64,000 bases of DNA from contig NC_039362.1 of NCBI RefSeq assembly GCF_003573695.1, forward strand, positions 12,503,402-12,567,401, read 5' to 3'. Every line of letters begins with the position of its first letter. The first letter of the stretch is position 1. Source of the DNA: Papaver somniferum. Lineage: Eukaryota; Streptophyta; Magnoliopsida; Ranunculales; Papaveraceae. Position numbers and translations under genes: made by a program. Shown one piece after another: positions 22,666 to 33,804 of this stretch. The notes beneath the pieces were generated by a model that did not search any database, was not told the origin of the DNA, and saw only the letters and a list, made by a program, of their open reading frames with translations.

Positions 22666-23136
22666 TTGTTAGAACACTTTCATAAACCTGAGACACAATC
22701 TATGGATCCTTATGACTATTCACACATGTACCCACCACAATCTGAAATACATGCTTGTCATTTATGTGGTAGCTTAGACCATCCTGTTGAGAATTGCCAT
22801 ATTTTGCATGAGTTTAGGCAATCTAAAAAATACCATGAAAATCCAAGATATACAATGCCTACAGATTATGATGATGGTAGTCATTGGGACCCTAATCAAC
22901 CTTTCGAAGGTTGCTATCAGTATTTTATAGATCCCAATGACCATGCACACATGTATCGTCCACCACAGGGTGAAAATGAACAATTTTGTACTCCCATAAG
23001 CCCTTGTATGCAAACTGTGAAAGAAAATCTCAAAATCATCGAACAAAATGATGTTATATTTGAATTGCAAACAATGAATGATAATCCATATAGCAACACA
23101 ATTGAATTTCCCTTCTATAGTGAACCTCATGAATAA
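22666..23136 (+). CDS. Zinc-knuckle protein of TE3 (gag-like, 156 codons)
   Basis: The frame carries a perfect CX2CX4HX4C zinc knuckle, CHLCGSLDHPVENC, with zinc ligands at residues 31, 34, 39 and 44. This motif in retroelement Gag binds nucleic acid and helps package RNA. The rest is Tyr/Pro/His/Asp-rich with two similar segments, DYSHMYPPQ at 17-25 and DHAHMYRPPQ later. No capsid domain precedes the knuckle, so it is not a normal gag. Upstream codons (HYEPPTDHDVNSY in another frame, near 22615-22660) suggest the ORF once began earlier and has shifted. A TAA ends it at 23134-23136, with related codons continuing in frame (ETRRPTIEDSPSMEQLN), so the original protein was longer. Confidence 0.6.
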   Translation: MLEHFHKPETQSMDPYDYSHMYPPQSEIHACHLCGSLDHPVENCHILHEFRQSKKYHENPRYTMPTDYDDGSHWDPNQPFEGCYQYFIDPNDHAHMYRPPQGENEQFCTPISPCMQTVKENLKIIEQNDVIFELQTMNDNPYSNTIEFPFYSEPHE

Positions 23137-23886
23137 CCATGTGATGAATATCCTTTTGAAACTAGGAGGCCCACTATTGAAGATTCCCCTTCCATGGAAC
23201 AACTTAATCTGATATTAAGGATGAATTTACAAAATGAAAGAAAAGGATTGGAAGAAAATTTATGCTAAGATGTTTGTTATCCCTAATGAAATAAATTGTG
23301 AGAATAGTGTTTATAGTCCTACTCATGCTAGTAATATTGAACATGAACCTAATCTAGAGGTAAATGATTGGACTAGAGACACTATAGTTTTGAATAGGGA
23401 ATGGCATTCTTATGATGATGATGATGATGTTATGTTAGAAGAATATATCTATATTGAAAGTGTTGTGGAACCTTTGGGTTCAAATACATTAGGCTTCTCT
23501 GCCTCGACCTTCATGAATGATGTTTCTTCTAGTATTCCATATACATGTGATGTGGCTACTGATTTAGATATTGTGCAGTTATCCTTGAAAAGCATGACTT
23601 AGGTAATGTTGAATCTTCTGTTGACACTAATGTTCCTATGCATGAAAATATAATTGATGTGTCTGATTCCATACCTAAGCCACAATATATTGCTTCTTTT
23701 GATGCTGATTTGGATACTTTGGATAACCATGATTCTGAATTGGGACTTGTGCAATTGTTTTGTGATGATGAGCATGCTACACAACTTGATTGTGACTTAG
23801 AAGATGCTGATGTGACTGATAATATTGGTACTCTTGATCTCATGCATGTGAGAAACTTAGATGTCACCTTCCTGCCTAAGTCATAG
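23137..23886 (+). pseudogene. Acidic mid-portion of the TE3 protein, broken
   Basis: Two neighbouring frames (23234-23602, 23638-23886) in different phases encode Asp/Glu-rich, low-basic sequence: a run of five Asp near residue 60 of the first, and repeats of DLDTLDNHDSELGLVQLF and DCDLEDADVTDNIGTLDL in the second. They fit one ancestral ORF running from the zinc-knuckle segment to the 3' ORF. A TAG at 23884-23886 is in frame with the next segment. No enzyme signature is present. Confidence 0.45.
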
Positions 23887-23913
23887 TCTGATGGCCTTGC
23901 ACCCAACCTAGAT

Positions 23914-24327
23914 TTGGTTTGTAACAATATTGTCAAACCAACCTTTCTGAGAATACCTAATCTAGGCCTGGAACTGTGTGCCTCCCAAGTCCTTTTGGAC
24001 TATTTTGCATCTAAATACAATATTTATGAGGAGCCACAGTTGGAATATGCATGTTTGCCCGTCCCTAGCAAAGTTCATTTTAAATTAGACCTTGTGCATG
24101 ATGAACCTCCAAAACTGCGAGATTTTGTATCTAAAAGTATATCTAGTGTAAAATCCAGGTTTAGGGGTAGCTCATTTGGTTTTTCACTCTCACTCTCATT
24201 TCAGTCCAATTATAGTTGTATGAAACTGTCTATGTTTCAGCACTTTGTCTTTTGGGTTGATCCTCAACTCTTTAGACTGTATGTATATAGTGAATTTTTT
24301 GTATATAATCTGGTAGGTAATGTTTAG
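23914..24327 (+). pseudogene. 3' ORF of TE3 (PNLGL...DPQLFRL type)
   Basis: This 137-codon frame starts shortly after a stop and carries IPNLGLELCASQVLLDY near residues 11-27. The segment aligns with IPNLGLEIFASKVLLEF in TE2 and PNLGLDPSAFEVLLD in TE7. Near the end it has the hallmark DPQLFRL at 24259-24279 followed by a hydrophobic, aromatic tail (YVYSEFFVYNL). Unlike TE2 and TE7 there is no clear membrane helix directly before the motif, though the region is Phe/Ser-rich. Family and function are unknown. Presence in an element with a different LTR type argues that the module is useful or ancient. Confidence 0.5.
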
Positions 24328-25745
24328 TGGAATCTTATGTTTCTTTTACATTGTGCTAATCCAATATATTTTCAGTTGAGTTAATGTTGGGTTGTGCATG
24401 AATAATGGAGTTCAAAACTTGCTTTCGCCAATATCCGGTAATCTCTTTCCTTTTTCTACACTTAGCATCGTCTCATGGTATGTGTTATAATTATGTTTAT
24501 CTTTTGAAACATTGAGGACAATGTTTAGTTTAGGTTTGGGGGTGAAAATTAGATATCCTGATAACATGCTATAATCGAAAATAGAACTCTTCCTTTTTGA
24601 AAAATCAAAATCAAAATAAAAAAATATAAAATTAAAAAATTAAAAATGGAGCTCATTTACCTTGAAATGTTGATTCCTGTGCATGTATGTAAATCTTAGG
24701 ATTCTTAGTCTAGATATTGAGGCACCCCTGATTCTAGCACAATTCACATAGTGATAAGAAAATTGCACATGCACGATCCACCAATACATGTATAGCCTCA
24801 ACCTTCAGGTGTTTTATCGGAAGTTAGGATTGCCAATCACTTTAGAATACTGATTGAGACTTAACTAGCTTGTTCTTTGGTTGGTTGGGATAGAAGGTGG
24901 AGGTTACATTAAGAAAAACAACCATCGAATTTGACCGGGTACATCAAAAAGGGCTACCTCTTGCAAAGTGTCATGTAAATTTTATTTTGTTCATAAGTCA
25001 AAGTAAATGTCAAGTTCATGTTTTGTTCTCAATTTAAAAAAAAAAAGTTGTATATATTCAGAAAATATCAGAAAAAAAAACAAAAATATCAAGTATTTAT
25101 GAATTCCATATGTTGTCATGTTAAAGATAATAGTCCTCTCTTGTTCTAAAAATAAAGAGAGAGTAGTCGATGTAAATAAGTCATGTAAAGAGTCATCTTT
25201 TGTTGTTTTATTGTAATAAGAAAGGGAGGGTGTATGCCATTGATGTACAACGCGAGTAATCTGAAATATCACCAACTCTTAGGTGAACATTCACAATTCT
25301 CGTAAAGCCGGACAGCTAGCTTGGCTTTGACTTCGGTTCTTAGCCTAAAAACTATCTCTGGGTGATTTGTAGTCATAACTTCAGATCTTTCTTTAAACAT
25401 GTGTAGATACACTTTACACTCTTATCACATGTCTTTAATGGTTATCAGTGCTAGGATTGTGCCTTTGATAGCTAGATTGACATATCCATTTTGATGAGAG
25501 CTTAAACTGTCTTGCACATGTCACATTTCATGGAATCTGAGCTTATATTTTGGCCTAGAACTTTGTGGGTATGTTCTAAGCAAACCCTCACGAGACTTCA
25601 ACTCGTCCACTAGGGACACTTAGTGGTTCAAAAGGCTTGTTGCATTCGCTAAATGCAATCGAGAAACCAGCTACAGTGGTATAGGTAGGATTTCCTTAGT
25701 TTCTGTTTTACTTGAGGACAAGTAAAATTCAGGTTTAGGGGTATT
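24328..25745 (+). other. Non-coding 3' region of TE3, ending in the polypurine tract
   Basis: Holds an internal tract (GAGGACAATG...GGTTTGGGGG, 24516-24542) and the terminal tract (GAGGACAAGT...GGTTTAGGGG, 25715-25741) directly before the 3' LTR. The 1.1 kb between them matches the inverted end of TE5 (63000-64000). No ORF is supported. Confidence 0.7.
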
Positions 25746-26090
25746 TGATAGGTGCCAAATATTGCATTATTTCTTATCATTTTATTGGCACTTATCCCTT
25801 TTTGCATACCATTAATTCTCTTTTTGTAATGAATTATGTATTTTACTCTCTCAAGGATAAATATTTAATATTATTTAATTTTTATATTTTTAGGTTCTAA
25901 ATAAAGATTGGATGAGCTGCGGAGTGAAAGAGAAAGAAACGACAAGACTCCCCGCAGAAAGGAAGCGAAGATGATGTTTGCAAGAGCCAGATCAACTAGA
26001 AGTGGGCTTGAAGAGGAAGAATTGTTCTTAAAGAAGATATGGGCTTGGCATACCCAAGGCCCAAAACCCTTACCCAAATCCATTTCCTGG
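25746..26090 (+). repeat. 3' LTR of TE3, truncated
   Basis: Starts TGATAGGTGCC after GGGGTATT and is collinear with 20129-20476 until CCCAAATCCATTTCC. After that the text switches to antisense integrase of TE4. Confidence 0.85.
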
Positions 26091-27574
26091 GTACCAAAAC
26101 GTGAAAATATGTTCTCCTTCATAAATGAGAGTACCACCTTGTGGTCATTTGTCTTGGTCGGAACAGCTTCAAACCACTTAGAAACATAATCAACAACGAC
26201 TAGGATGTATCATTTGCCTTCAGAAGTATGAAATAGACCCATGAAATCAATCTCCCACGCATCAAATAGTTCAACGATCAAAATCGGATTCAACAGCATC
26301 ATATTTCTCCTCGAAATACTTCCTAGCTTTTGACAGCGTTCACAAGTAACACAGTACTCATGGCAGTCTCTAAACAGCGATGGCCAGTAAAACCCACACT
26401 GCAAGATCTTTGCAGCAGTTTTCTTGGCACTGAAATGTCCTTCACATGCTTGGTCATGACAGAGCGATATCACTTCTTTCTGTTCAATGTTGGGGACACA
26501 TCTCCTAATGATTTGGGCTCGGCAGTACTTAAAAAAATATGGGTCATCCCAAAGGAAATGTTTAACTTCAGCCAAGAACTTAGAACAGTATTGTCTCGAC
26601 CAATGTGAGGGCATTCTACCTGTAGCAAGGTAGTTAACAATGTCAGCAAACCAAGGAAGTTCTGATACAGACATTAGTTTTTCATCCGGGAATGATTCTT
26701 TAATCAGCTCGGATTCATCAATAAACTCTATGGTTAATCTAGACAAATGATCAGCAACCACATTCTCACAACCTTTCTTATCACAGATTTCAATATCGAA
26801 TTCATATAATAAGAGTATCCATCGAATAAGGCGAGCTTTAGCATCTTTCTTGGAAAGAAAATATTTTAAAGCCGCATGGTCAGTGTATATGATGATCTTA
26901 GACCCTATCAGATAAGATCTAAACTTGTCTAATGCGAAAACAACAGCAAGCAACTCTTTCTCGGTAGCTGAATAATTAAGTTGAGCATCATTAAGAGTTT
27001 TGCTAGCATAGTAAATCACATATAGCATTCTATCAACGCGTTGTCCTATAACAGCACCTACAGCGTAATCAGAGGCATCACACATGAGTTCGAACGGTAG
27101 TTTCCAGTCTGGTGGTCGGACTATAGGAGCGGTAGTAAGAAGAGTTTTTAATTCCTCCCATGCTTTCACACAAGCATCGTCGAAATTGAAGGCAACATCT
27201 TTGGCGAGTAGACTACACAACGGTCTTGAGATTTGACTAAAGTTTTTGATGAATCGCCGGTAAAAACCAGCATGACCTAAGAATGATATAATCCCCCTCA
27301 CAGAGCGGGGTTGAGGTAAATGTCTAATAAGGTCAACTTTGGCTTTATCCACTTCTATGCCTTTTTCCGAGATGATGTGTCCTAGAACTATGCCGGAGTT
27401 CACCATGAAATGACATTTTTCCCAATTTAAAACAAGGTTTCGTTTTTTACATCTAGATAGCACAAGGGTAAGATGTTTTAAACATTCATCAAACGAGGAA
27501 CCAAACACGGAGAAATCATCCATGAAGATCTCGAGAAAACTATTTATCATGTCAGAAAAAATGCCATCATGCAA
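26091..27574 (-). pseudogene. TE4 pol: RT palm, RNase H and integrase start
   Basis: The main open frame (27574 down to 26210) has 454 codons. Residues 17-25 are FMDDFSVFG, the RT catalytic box, followed by palm and thumb to about 150. RNase H spans about 160-280, with catalytic Asp166 (MCDASDYAVG), Glu205 (TEKELLAVV), Asp232 (YTDHAALKY) and Asp275 (ADHLSRL). The integrase zinc finger has His373, His380, Cys411 and Cys414. The first DDE Asp lies in EIDFMGLF at 443. A TGA at about 26210 interrupts it. The same frame then continues (YILVVVDYVSKWFEA) to 26091, where TE3's LTR begins. The remaining integrase core and C-terminus are missing. Confidence 0.92.
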
Positions 27575-27831
27575 CGCTGAAAAGTAGCAGGTGCATTACA
27601 CAACCCAAAGGGCATGCGTTTATAAGAAAATATCGCAAAGGGACACGTGAATGTAGTTTTTTCCTGATCTTCTGGAGCAATGTGAATTTGGTTATAACCG
27701 GAAAAGCCATCCATAAAACAGTAGTGACTGTGTCCAGACACACATTCTAGCATTTGGTCTATAAAAGGGAGCGGGAAGTGATCTTCCTTGTTACTGTGTT
27801 CAATTTTCTGTAGTCGATACATACTCGTCAT
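27547..27831 (-). pseudogene. TE4 RT fingers, shifted frame
   Basis: This 94-codon frame encodes the RT fingers/palm: DHFPLPFIDQMLE, the first catalytic box CFMDGFSGYNQI (Asp in FMDG), and KRMPFGLCNAPATFQRCM. It overlaps the downstream RT frame by 28 bases. A one-base shift at the ATGATGG stretch near 27570 separates them. At its start another single-base lesion near 27830 separates it from the upstream protease-RT linker frame. Identity is certain. Confidence 0.9.
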
Positions 27832-28462
27832 CCTGTGGTTGTAGTGAAGGGATTAACTCATTCTTTTCGTTCCGAACTACAGTAATGCCTGACTTCTTAG
27901 GCACAAATCGAATGGGACTAACCCATTTGCTATCTGCTATCGGAAATATGATACCCGCATCAAGTAGTTTCAGGATTTCTCCTTTAACTACATCTCTCAT
28001 GTTAGGATTAAGTCTCCTTTGCATTTCCCTAGATGGTTTGGCATTCTCTTCGAGATTAATGTGATGCATGCAAATGGTGGGACTTATTCCTTTGAGGTCT
28101 GAGATGGTCCATCCTAAGGCCTCTTTGTGTTCCTTAAGCACTTCTAGAAGATTTTTTTCCTGTTCCGCGTCTAAACATGATGAAATAATGACAGGTAAAG
28201 TATCAGAAGAACCTAGAAATGCGTACTTCAAAGTATTAGACAATGTCTTCAATTCTTGTTTAGGTGACTCTTCAGAAGATATGATACACTTTGAATCAGA
28301 AAGTGGGAGTTGTTTTACTTTGTTCTGCCATTTAGTGACATCCATTTGAGGTACGGATTCTAGCAAGGATTGGATGTCACTAATGTATCCATCATCATAC
28401 AACTCCAAATTAAAATTCTCCAAACATGCTTGTAGGGGGTCAATTGATAAAATACTAGTCAA
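27800..28462 (-). pseudogene. TE4 protease-RT linker and RT N-terminus
   Basis: The frame starts after the protease and encodes an acidic linker, then KEALGWTISDLKGISP near residue 110-125 and the RT entry blocks HHINLEENAKPSR, GIIFPIADSKWVSPI and RFVPKK. In intact relatives this leads straight into the RT fingers, but here a shift near 27840 ends it as ...YVSTTEN. The KEAL.WTI.D segment is important because TE7 keeps it and then loses all of RT, RNase H and integrase directly after it. Confidence 0.88.
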
Positions 28463-28556
28463 TGAATATTGTATTACACTCTCATCATATTGATCTCATG
28501 TACATCATTATCATCAAGATCCACCTGCTGTTGACTAACATTAAACACGTTTAATT

Positions 28557-29327
28557 CTACGTCATGTTTCCAAAAGACAGTTTCAACACTCTGTTACGGC
28601 AATTAATGATCGCATTAGACGTAGCCAATAAAGGACGTCCTAAAATGACAAGAATGTGACAGTCTGGGTTTTGTACAGGTTGAGTGTCTAAGACAATGAA
28701 GCCTACAGGAAAGTAGAATTTGTCAACCTTAATCAAAACATCTTCTACCACCCCACGAGGAATCTTGAAAGATCGGTCTGCCAGTTGTAGAGTGATAGGT
28801 GTTGGTTTCAACTCCCCAAGACCTAACTGCACATAAACAGAATACGGCAGTAGGTTAACACTTGCACCTAGGTCTAATAACGCTTTATTGACTGTGTGTT
28901 CTCCTATAGTGCAAGAAATTGTTGGACAATATGGGTCCCTAAACTTGGGTGGAGTTTTGTTCAAAATGATGGAACTTACCTGTTCAGCTAAGAAAGCACG
29001 TTTATGTACATTAAGCTTGCACTTTTTTGTACACAACTCTTTAAGGAATTTAGCATATGCAGGGATTTGCTTAATTGCCTCAAGGAATGAGATGTTGATG
29101 TCAACTCTTTTGAACATCTCTAACATCTCATTGTAGTGGGTGCTTTTCTTTTGTTGAATTAACCTCTGAGGGAATGGAGCAACAGGAGCATTAGGTGGTA
29201 GAGGGACATTCACAGCAGTAGAATTGTCGGCTTCACTAATGTGCTTAGATTCATTATCTAAATTGAAGGTTTTCTTTGGTGGTGTAGGCAGTGCTAAGTT
29301 TGGTTCAGATTGATTTGTTTGTGGCAT
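28557..29327 (-). pseudogene. TE4 aspartic protease region
   Basis: A 256-codon frame ends gag and contains the retropepsin-type protease. KRVDINISFLEAIKQIP and YAKFLKELCTKKRK-like sequence lie upstream. The catalytic loop is LLDLGASVNLLPYSVY near residue 155 (Asp of DLGAS in place of the usual D-S/T-G). It is followed by LQLADRSFKIPRGVVEDV and the closing ILGRPLLATSNAIIN. DLGAS is normal in this branch of plant Ty3/gypsy elements and recurs in TE2 and TE7. The enzyme would cleave the Gag-Pol polyprotein. The frame is open over the full protease, but its links to gag and RT are broken. Confidence 0.88.
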
Positions 29328-29449
29328 GCCTACTTTGTTCTCAACAATCTTACCACTTCGGAGAGCGGTGATGGAATAGACTTGATCGGGTGAGGTTTCA
29401 TGGCAAGATGATGTGCCTGCCTGAAATATACTCTTTGGATTTTATTAGG

Positions 29450-30792
29450 GTTAGCTAGGGAGTTTACCTTTTTTTCTCTCATTCATTGCATCACACATTT
29501 GACCTATCTTGAGTTCTAGATTTGTAAATTTTTGTTCAGACAATTTTTGATTTTGCACAAGATTTTGGACAATTTCCTCAATGTTGGATAATTTCTTTTC
29601 AGCAGTGTGTTGAGGATACGACTGTTGCTGAGGGTTCCTAGGGTATTGATACCCTTGATTGTTTGATAGCTTTGGGTGGGTTGAGATGGTCCTCCTTGAA
29701 CAGGGCCTTTGGACCATGAAAGATTTGGGTGGTTTCTCCATCCTGGATTGTAGGTCTGTGAATAGGGGTTATGCACTTGTTTTTGAAACATAGCGTGTGC
29801 TTGTTCAAGCCTAGATTCCTGGAGTGCAAGCAAATCTGGGCAGTTATTGAGTTGACGGTTGGGATCATGACAAGCAGCACATACAGACATTTCGACTTGT
29901 TCACGGAGAGTAGTGTTAGAAGGTTTTATATTTTTTTGTATCTTTAACTCTTCTATTCTCCTAACTAATGATGCAATTTTTGCATTTCCCTCAAAATATG
30001 ACTCAATCCTATGAACCTTAACTACAGGTGTAGTTTTCCTGGGTTCACGAATGGATTCCCACTGTTGAGTCTTTTCAGCTTCTTCAATCAAGAAGTCCCA
30101 GGACGCATCAACAGTTTTTTTTACAAATAGACCATTACACATTGACTCTACAGTTGTTCGGGTAGACACATCTAGACCCTCATACAAAATTTGCACAAGT
30201 CTCCATTTTTCAAAACCGTGATGGGGACATTTGAGCAATAATTCATTGAATCTCTCCAGGTATCTATCTAAGGTTTCACCCTCTAATTGCACAAAGCTAT
30301 TTAGACTTTGACGAATTGTCGCAGTCTTGTGATTTGGGAAGAATTTTTTGAAAAACTCATTTGTGAGGTCGTCCCATGTCATGATGGATTGCGGCTGTAA
30401 AGCATACAGCTAGGCCTTGGTTTTCTTTCAGAGAGAAAGGAAATATCCTAACTTTAAGGTTTCGTCGGACATTTGAGTGAAACGTAGAGTTCCACAAATC
30501 TCCTCGAATTCTCTCACATGGTGGTAAGGGTTTTCATTGTCAACCCCTCTAAAGACAGGAAACACTTGTATTGTGCTAGATTTTAACTCATAATGGCCAG
30601 TAGCTTCTGGTAAAACAATACAGGAGGGTTGGCTTGCCCTAGTTGGGTATATGTAATCCTTGAGAGTACGGGGTTCTCCCATTGTCTCAGGTTGGTCCGG
30701 GTGTTTTCCTCAGAAGTTGTGGGTATGTCAATTGTGTCTATTGGATTGACTCTAATTAGTCGATTTGATTGGTCTCTAAAGGTTACAATCAT
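29450..30792 (-). pseudogene. TE4 gag, frameshifted
   Basis: Gag begins at 30792 and runs through three frames. The first codes MIVTFRDQSNRLIRV, the second (30682 down) LKDYIYPTRASQPSCI and NENPYHHVREFEEICGTLRF, and the third (30382 down) the retrotransposon gag/capsid domain with FFKKFFPNHKTATIRQ, GETLDRYLERFNELL and LVQILYEGLD. It forms the particle that packages element RNA. The knuckle CAACHDPNRQLNNC near residue 168 of the third frame has CX2CX4(R)X4C spacing, with Arg where the zinc-binding His is expected. The C-terminal part continues in another frame to 29450. The homologous gag of TE2 and TE7 shares the KxxxYPTRxxxPSC and ENPYxHxRxFEEI blocks. Confidence 0.88.
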
Positions 30793-30829
30793 ATCTCAAT
30801 AAAAGCATTAATCATGAAATAACATACAT

Positions 30830-33804
30830 AACAAGCCCACAAATAAAGAGAAAACAAGGCCCACAATTTGGTTTTAAATGGGTTTTTGAAATTTGGTTTT
30901 AAAATCAGAGCAAAATTTTGGTTTTAATGAAAAGGGATGAAGCCCAAAGTTTGGTTTGTTAATGGGTTATAAAATTTTTGGTTTTAATGGGTTAATTGGT
31001 GAAAAATTAATTTGGTTTTAGACTTTGAAGACAAAGCCCAATTGGGTTTTCGGTTTCAAATGGGTTATTTTGGTTTTTCAAAGTTTTGGTTTAATTGGAA
31101 AAAAATTTGGTTTTCAAAGATGGGTATTTTTGGTTTTGAATTGGGTTTTAAAAATTTGGTTGAATTGGGTTTCAAAATTTGGTTTTAAATTTGGAAGAAA
31201 AATCCCACTGTTGGGTTTGGAAATTTTGGGGACGAAGCCCACTATTTTGGACGAAGCCCAGCTGGGGATTTTTAACGAAGTTCCAGGCCCACTATTGGAG
31301 CAAAGCCCACTGTGTAGTTTGAAAAACAGGCCCTGCGGTTTGTTTTTAGCAAATGATTCCAATGGGTTTTGACCTAGTTGGTTTTGTTTTTGTTTTTTTT
31401 TGAAATTTGGAGGTAAGGGAAACAGGCCTAAGGCTCTGTTCAATGGGCTTGAGCCCAGCTAACAAGTTATTCTTTTTTGAATTACAAGCCCAGGTGGGTG
31501 TTTAAAACATGCCCACTATTTAGATTTAATTACAAGCCCAAGATAAATGGTCTAAAACAAAGCCCACAAATTGGGTTTACTTAATGGGTTTAGGCTTAGA
31601 TTTTTTATGCAAGGGAAACCCAGCTTCTGTTTTTTGGCTCTCTTGGCTTGTGAACAGCCCAGCAGGGCCTTGGCAGCAACAGCAGCAGCTCCTAGCACCA
31701 GCAGCTTCACAGTTTCAACTCCACAGCACCAGCAATGCACCAAAGCTGCAACAATGCACCAGTGGTACCTGGTAATTCAGCAGGGAAGTTTAGAGTTCAG
31801 CAGTGATTAAACAGGATGCAGTAATGCACAGCAATGCTGCAGCTAACAGTTGAGACACAAGCTAGAATGCAAGCTAATATGCAAGAATGACAGTGACAAT
31901 GCAAAGCAATGCAATGCATACAAGATATGAAGAAGCAGTGACAACAGCAATGATCATTATGGGGATGCAACAGCTGAAATGCAACAGCTAAGAATGAACT
32001 GCAATGCAGTTATGGGAATGCAATTAACAAATTATGATGTAGTGAAGAATGAGAATGCAAGTTATGATCCAGTTTACATGTAAGTTATGCAAGCTGAAAG
32101 CAGTAAGAATGCAGCTAGAAATGTAGTGAACTTTTATATACATATGAGATCAGGTGACAGAGAGTGAACAAAACTAAAGCAAAAGATAACAGTGAGTAAA
32201 GATGGAATTGGTGAAGCACTAAGGTTTAGAGTGATGACAAGTTCCTGTTGTTCTTGTCCCTTTGGTATCAGACAGTGATGACAAGTTCTAGCTTGCATTT
32301 TTTCCAGGGTTCCTATTGATAGAATAATTAGAGTGACACCTAGAGTTCTCTAATCCTAGCATTAGTTGACTATTTAAAGTTCAACTCAATACAGGCCTAA
32401 AGCCTAGATGTTTCCAAATATCTTAAGCATTATACATACAAGATACATTTATAACCAAGCATTCAGTAGCATAGGATGTTAAGGCTTCATCAACACCTTG
32501 GTGTTGATGTTTAGCTCATCATTAAACTAACTAACATTTGAACTAACAGATGTGGTTCAAACATGAACTGAAATTTTAACTCAACCCTAAAGCTGTGAAG
32601 CTTGGCTAACCCAAAGCATCACTGAAGTGCAATAATCATGAAGATGGATTGAAATTGAAATAAAAACTTAAACATGCATATTGAAATCAAACAGGACATG
32701 AAACTGAAATGGGATTATGAACTTTGTATTTCTCTAAAACCTTGAGCTTGGTTAACCCAAGTCTACCTTCTACACACACACACACACACACAACTCAATT
32801 TATACTTGAAATATTTTCCCCCCAAAATCCCTAATTTCTAAAATTAGGGTTTAGATAAAAAATGAAATTAAACTCACCTCTTTTCTGATATTTTCTCTCA
32901 CTCTTCGACCCATGCTTTGTCTTGCTTCTGCTACTCGGAATCTTCCCAAATAGGTCTTCTCTGCAACTGCGAACCCTAGCTTTGCCTGTCTTGTTTGTAG
33001 CATCTAGAACTGTCGATGCTAAGAACAAGAAAGGCAGAACTAGGGAAGGGGGATGTCTGCTGTGTGTTGGGAAGGTGTTGGATGGTCAGGGTTTGGAGGA
33101 ATCGAGCATGCAGGAGAAGAAGAAAAAGAAGGAATGGGTGTTGCAGGTTTGCAGAGAGAAGAGGAAGGAAAGAACGAGGAAGATATTTGATGATACAGTG
33201 TTGGGCGGAAACTCAAGAGTTGATGCACAGCGAGTGGAGGCGTCGGATCGACACATCTGGATTGAATCGAACGGCAGTAGGGAAGAATGCATGGATCGAC
33301 CGTTGGATGTGTGATACAAAAAATCTAACGGCTTAGATTGAGGTTAGGTACTATGATGTTTGACAGGATCTTCAGAGTTTGATGAACGATGATGAGGCGA
33401 CCGTTGGATGATATGATGGATCCAATCTGACGGCTCTCATGGAAATGAGTATGGGTATTGGAAATGGATTTGGGTAAGCGTTTGTGGCCTTGGGTATGCC
33501 AAGCCCATATCTTCTTTAAGAACAATTCTTCCTCTTCAATCCCACTTCTAGTTGATCCGGCTCTTGCAAACATCATTCTTCGCTTCCTTCCTGCGGAAGT
33601 CTTTGTCGTTTCTTTGCTCTTTTCGCTCCGCAACTCATCCAGTCTTTATTTAGAACCTAAAAATACAAAATTAAATAATATAAAATATTTATCCTTGGGG
33701 GGAGTAAAATACAGAATTCATTACAAAAAGAGAATTTATGGTATGCAAAAAGGGATAAGTGCCAATAAAATGGTAAAGAATAATGCAATATTTGGCACCT
33801 ATCA
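30830..33804 (-). repeat. 5' LTR and leader of TE4
   Basis: The minus-strand start TGATAGGTGCC lies at 33804. It contains the short conserved ORF (33633-33325), a (CA)n run near 32774-32792, a GCA/CAG-rich stretch near 31670-31990 and the GGGCTT/AAGCCC-rich tract 30830-31600. The LTR/leader boundary cannot be placed because no primer site is evident. Confidence 0.65.

Larger units (their letters stand above)
20129..26090 (+). mobile_element. TE3: non-autonomous LTR element with zinc-knuckle ORF
   Basis: The 5' LTR starts at 20129 (TGATATGTGCCAAATATTGC) and the 3' LTR at 25746 (TGATAGGTGCCAAATATTGC), each about 96% alike over the first 345 bases. The 3' LTR is cut at 26090. Between them are a GGGCTT-rich leader, a zinc-knuckle ORF, an acidic coding stretch and the 3' PNLGL/DPQLFRL ORF, but no protease, RT, RNase H or integrase. 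The LTR is the same family as that of TE4, which carries pol, so TE3 looks like a non-autonomous partner of TE4. Confidence 0.75.
26091..33804 (-). mobile_element. TE4: Athila-like Ty3/gypsy element with pol, truncated in integrase
   Basis: On the minus strand it runs 5' LTR (33804 down to about 30830), gag, protease, RT, RNase H and the start of integrase, then stops at 26091. This is the only element here with pol enzymes. The LTR start (TGATAGGTGCCAAATATTGC) matches TE3. The order PR-RT-RNaseH-INT and the DLGAS protease motif fit the Athila/Tat branch of Ty3/gypsy. Two RT frameshifts, an integrase stop, gag frameshifts and loss of the 3' end make it inactive. Confidence 0.88.

Noticed and set aside
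22774..23202. 142-codon minus-strand frame
   Set aside because: Antisense of the TE3 zinc-knuckle ORF, which has a genuine CCHC motif on the plus strand.
32774..32792. (CA)n run as a CRISPR-like or regulatory array
   Set aside because: A simple dinucleotide microsatellite in the TE4 LTR. No spaced direct repeats of CRISPR type occur anywhere in the window.
33016..33336. Overlapping plus-strand frames of 106-130 codons
   Set aside because: Lie antisense within the TE4 LTR in GA-rich sequence. Several frames are open together and none is conserved in the TE3 LTR.
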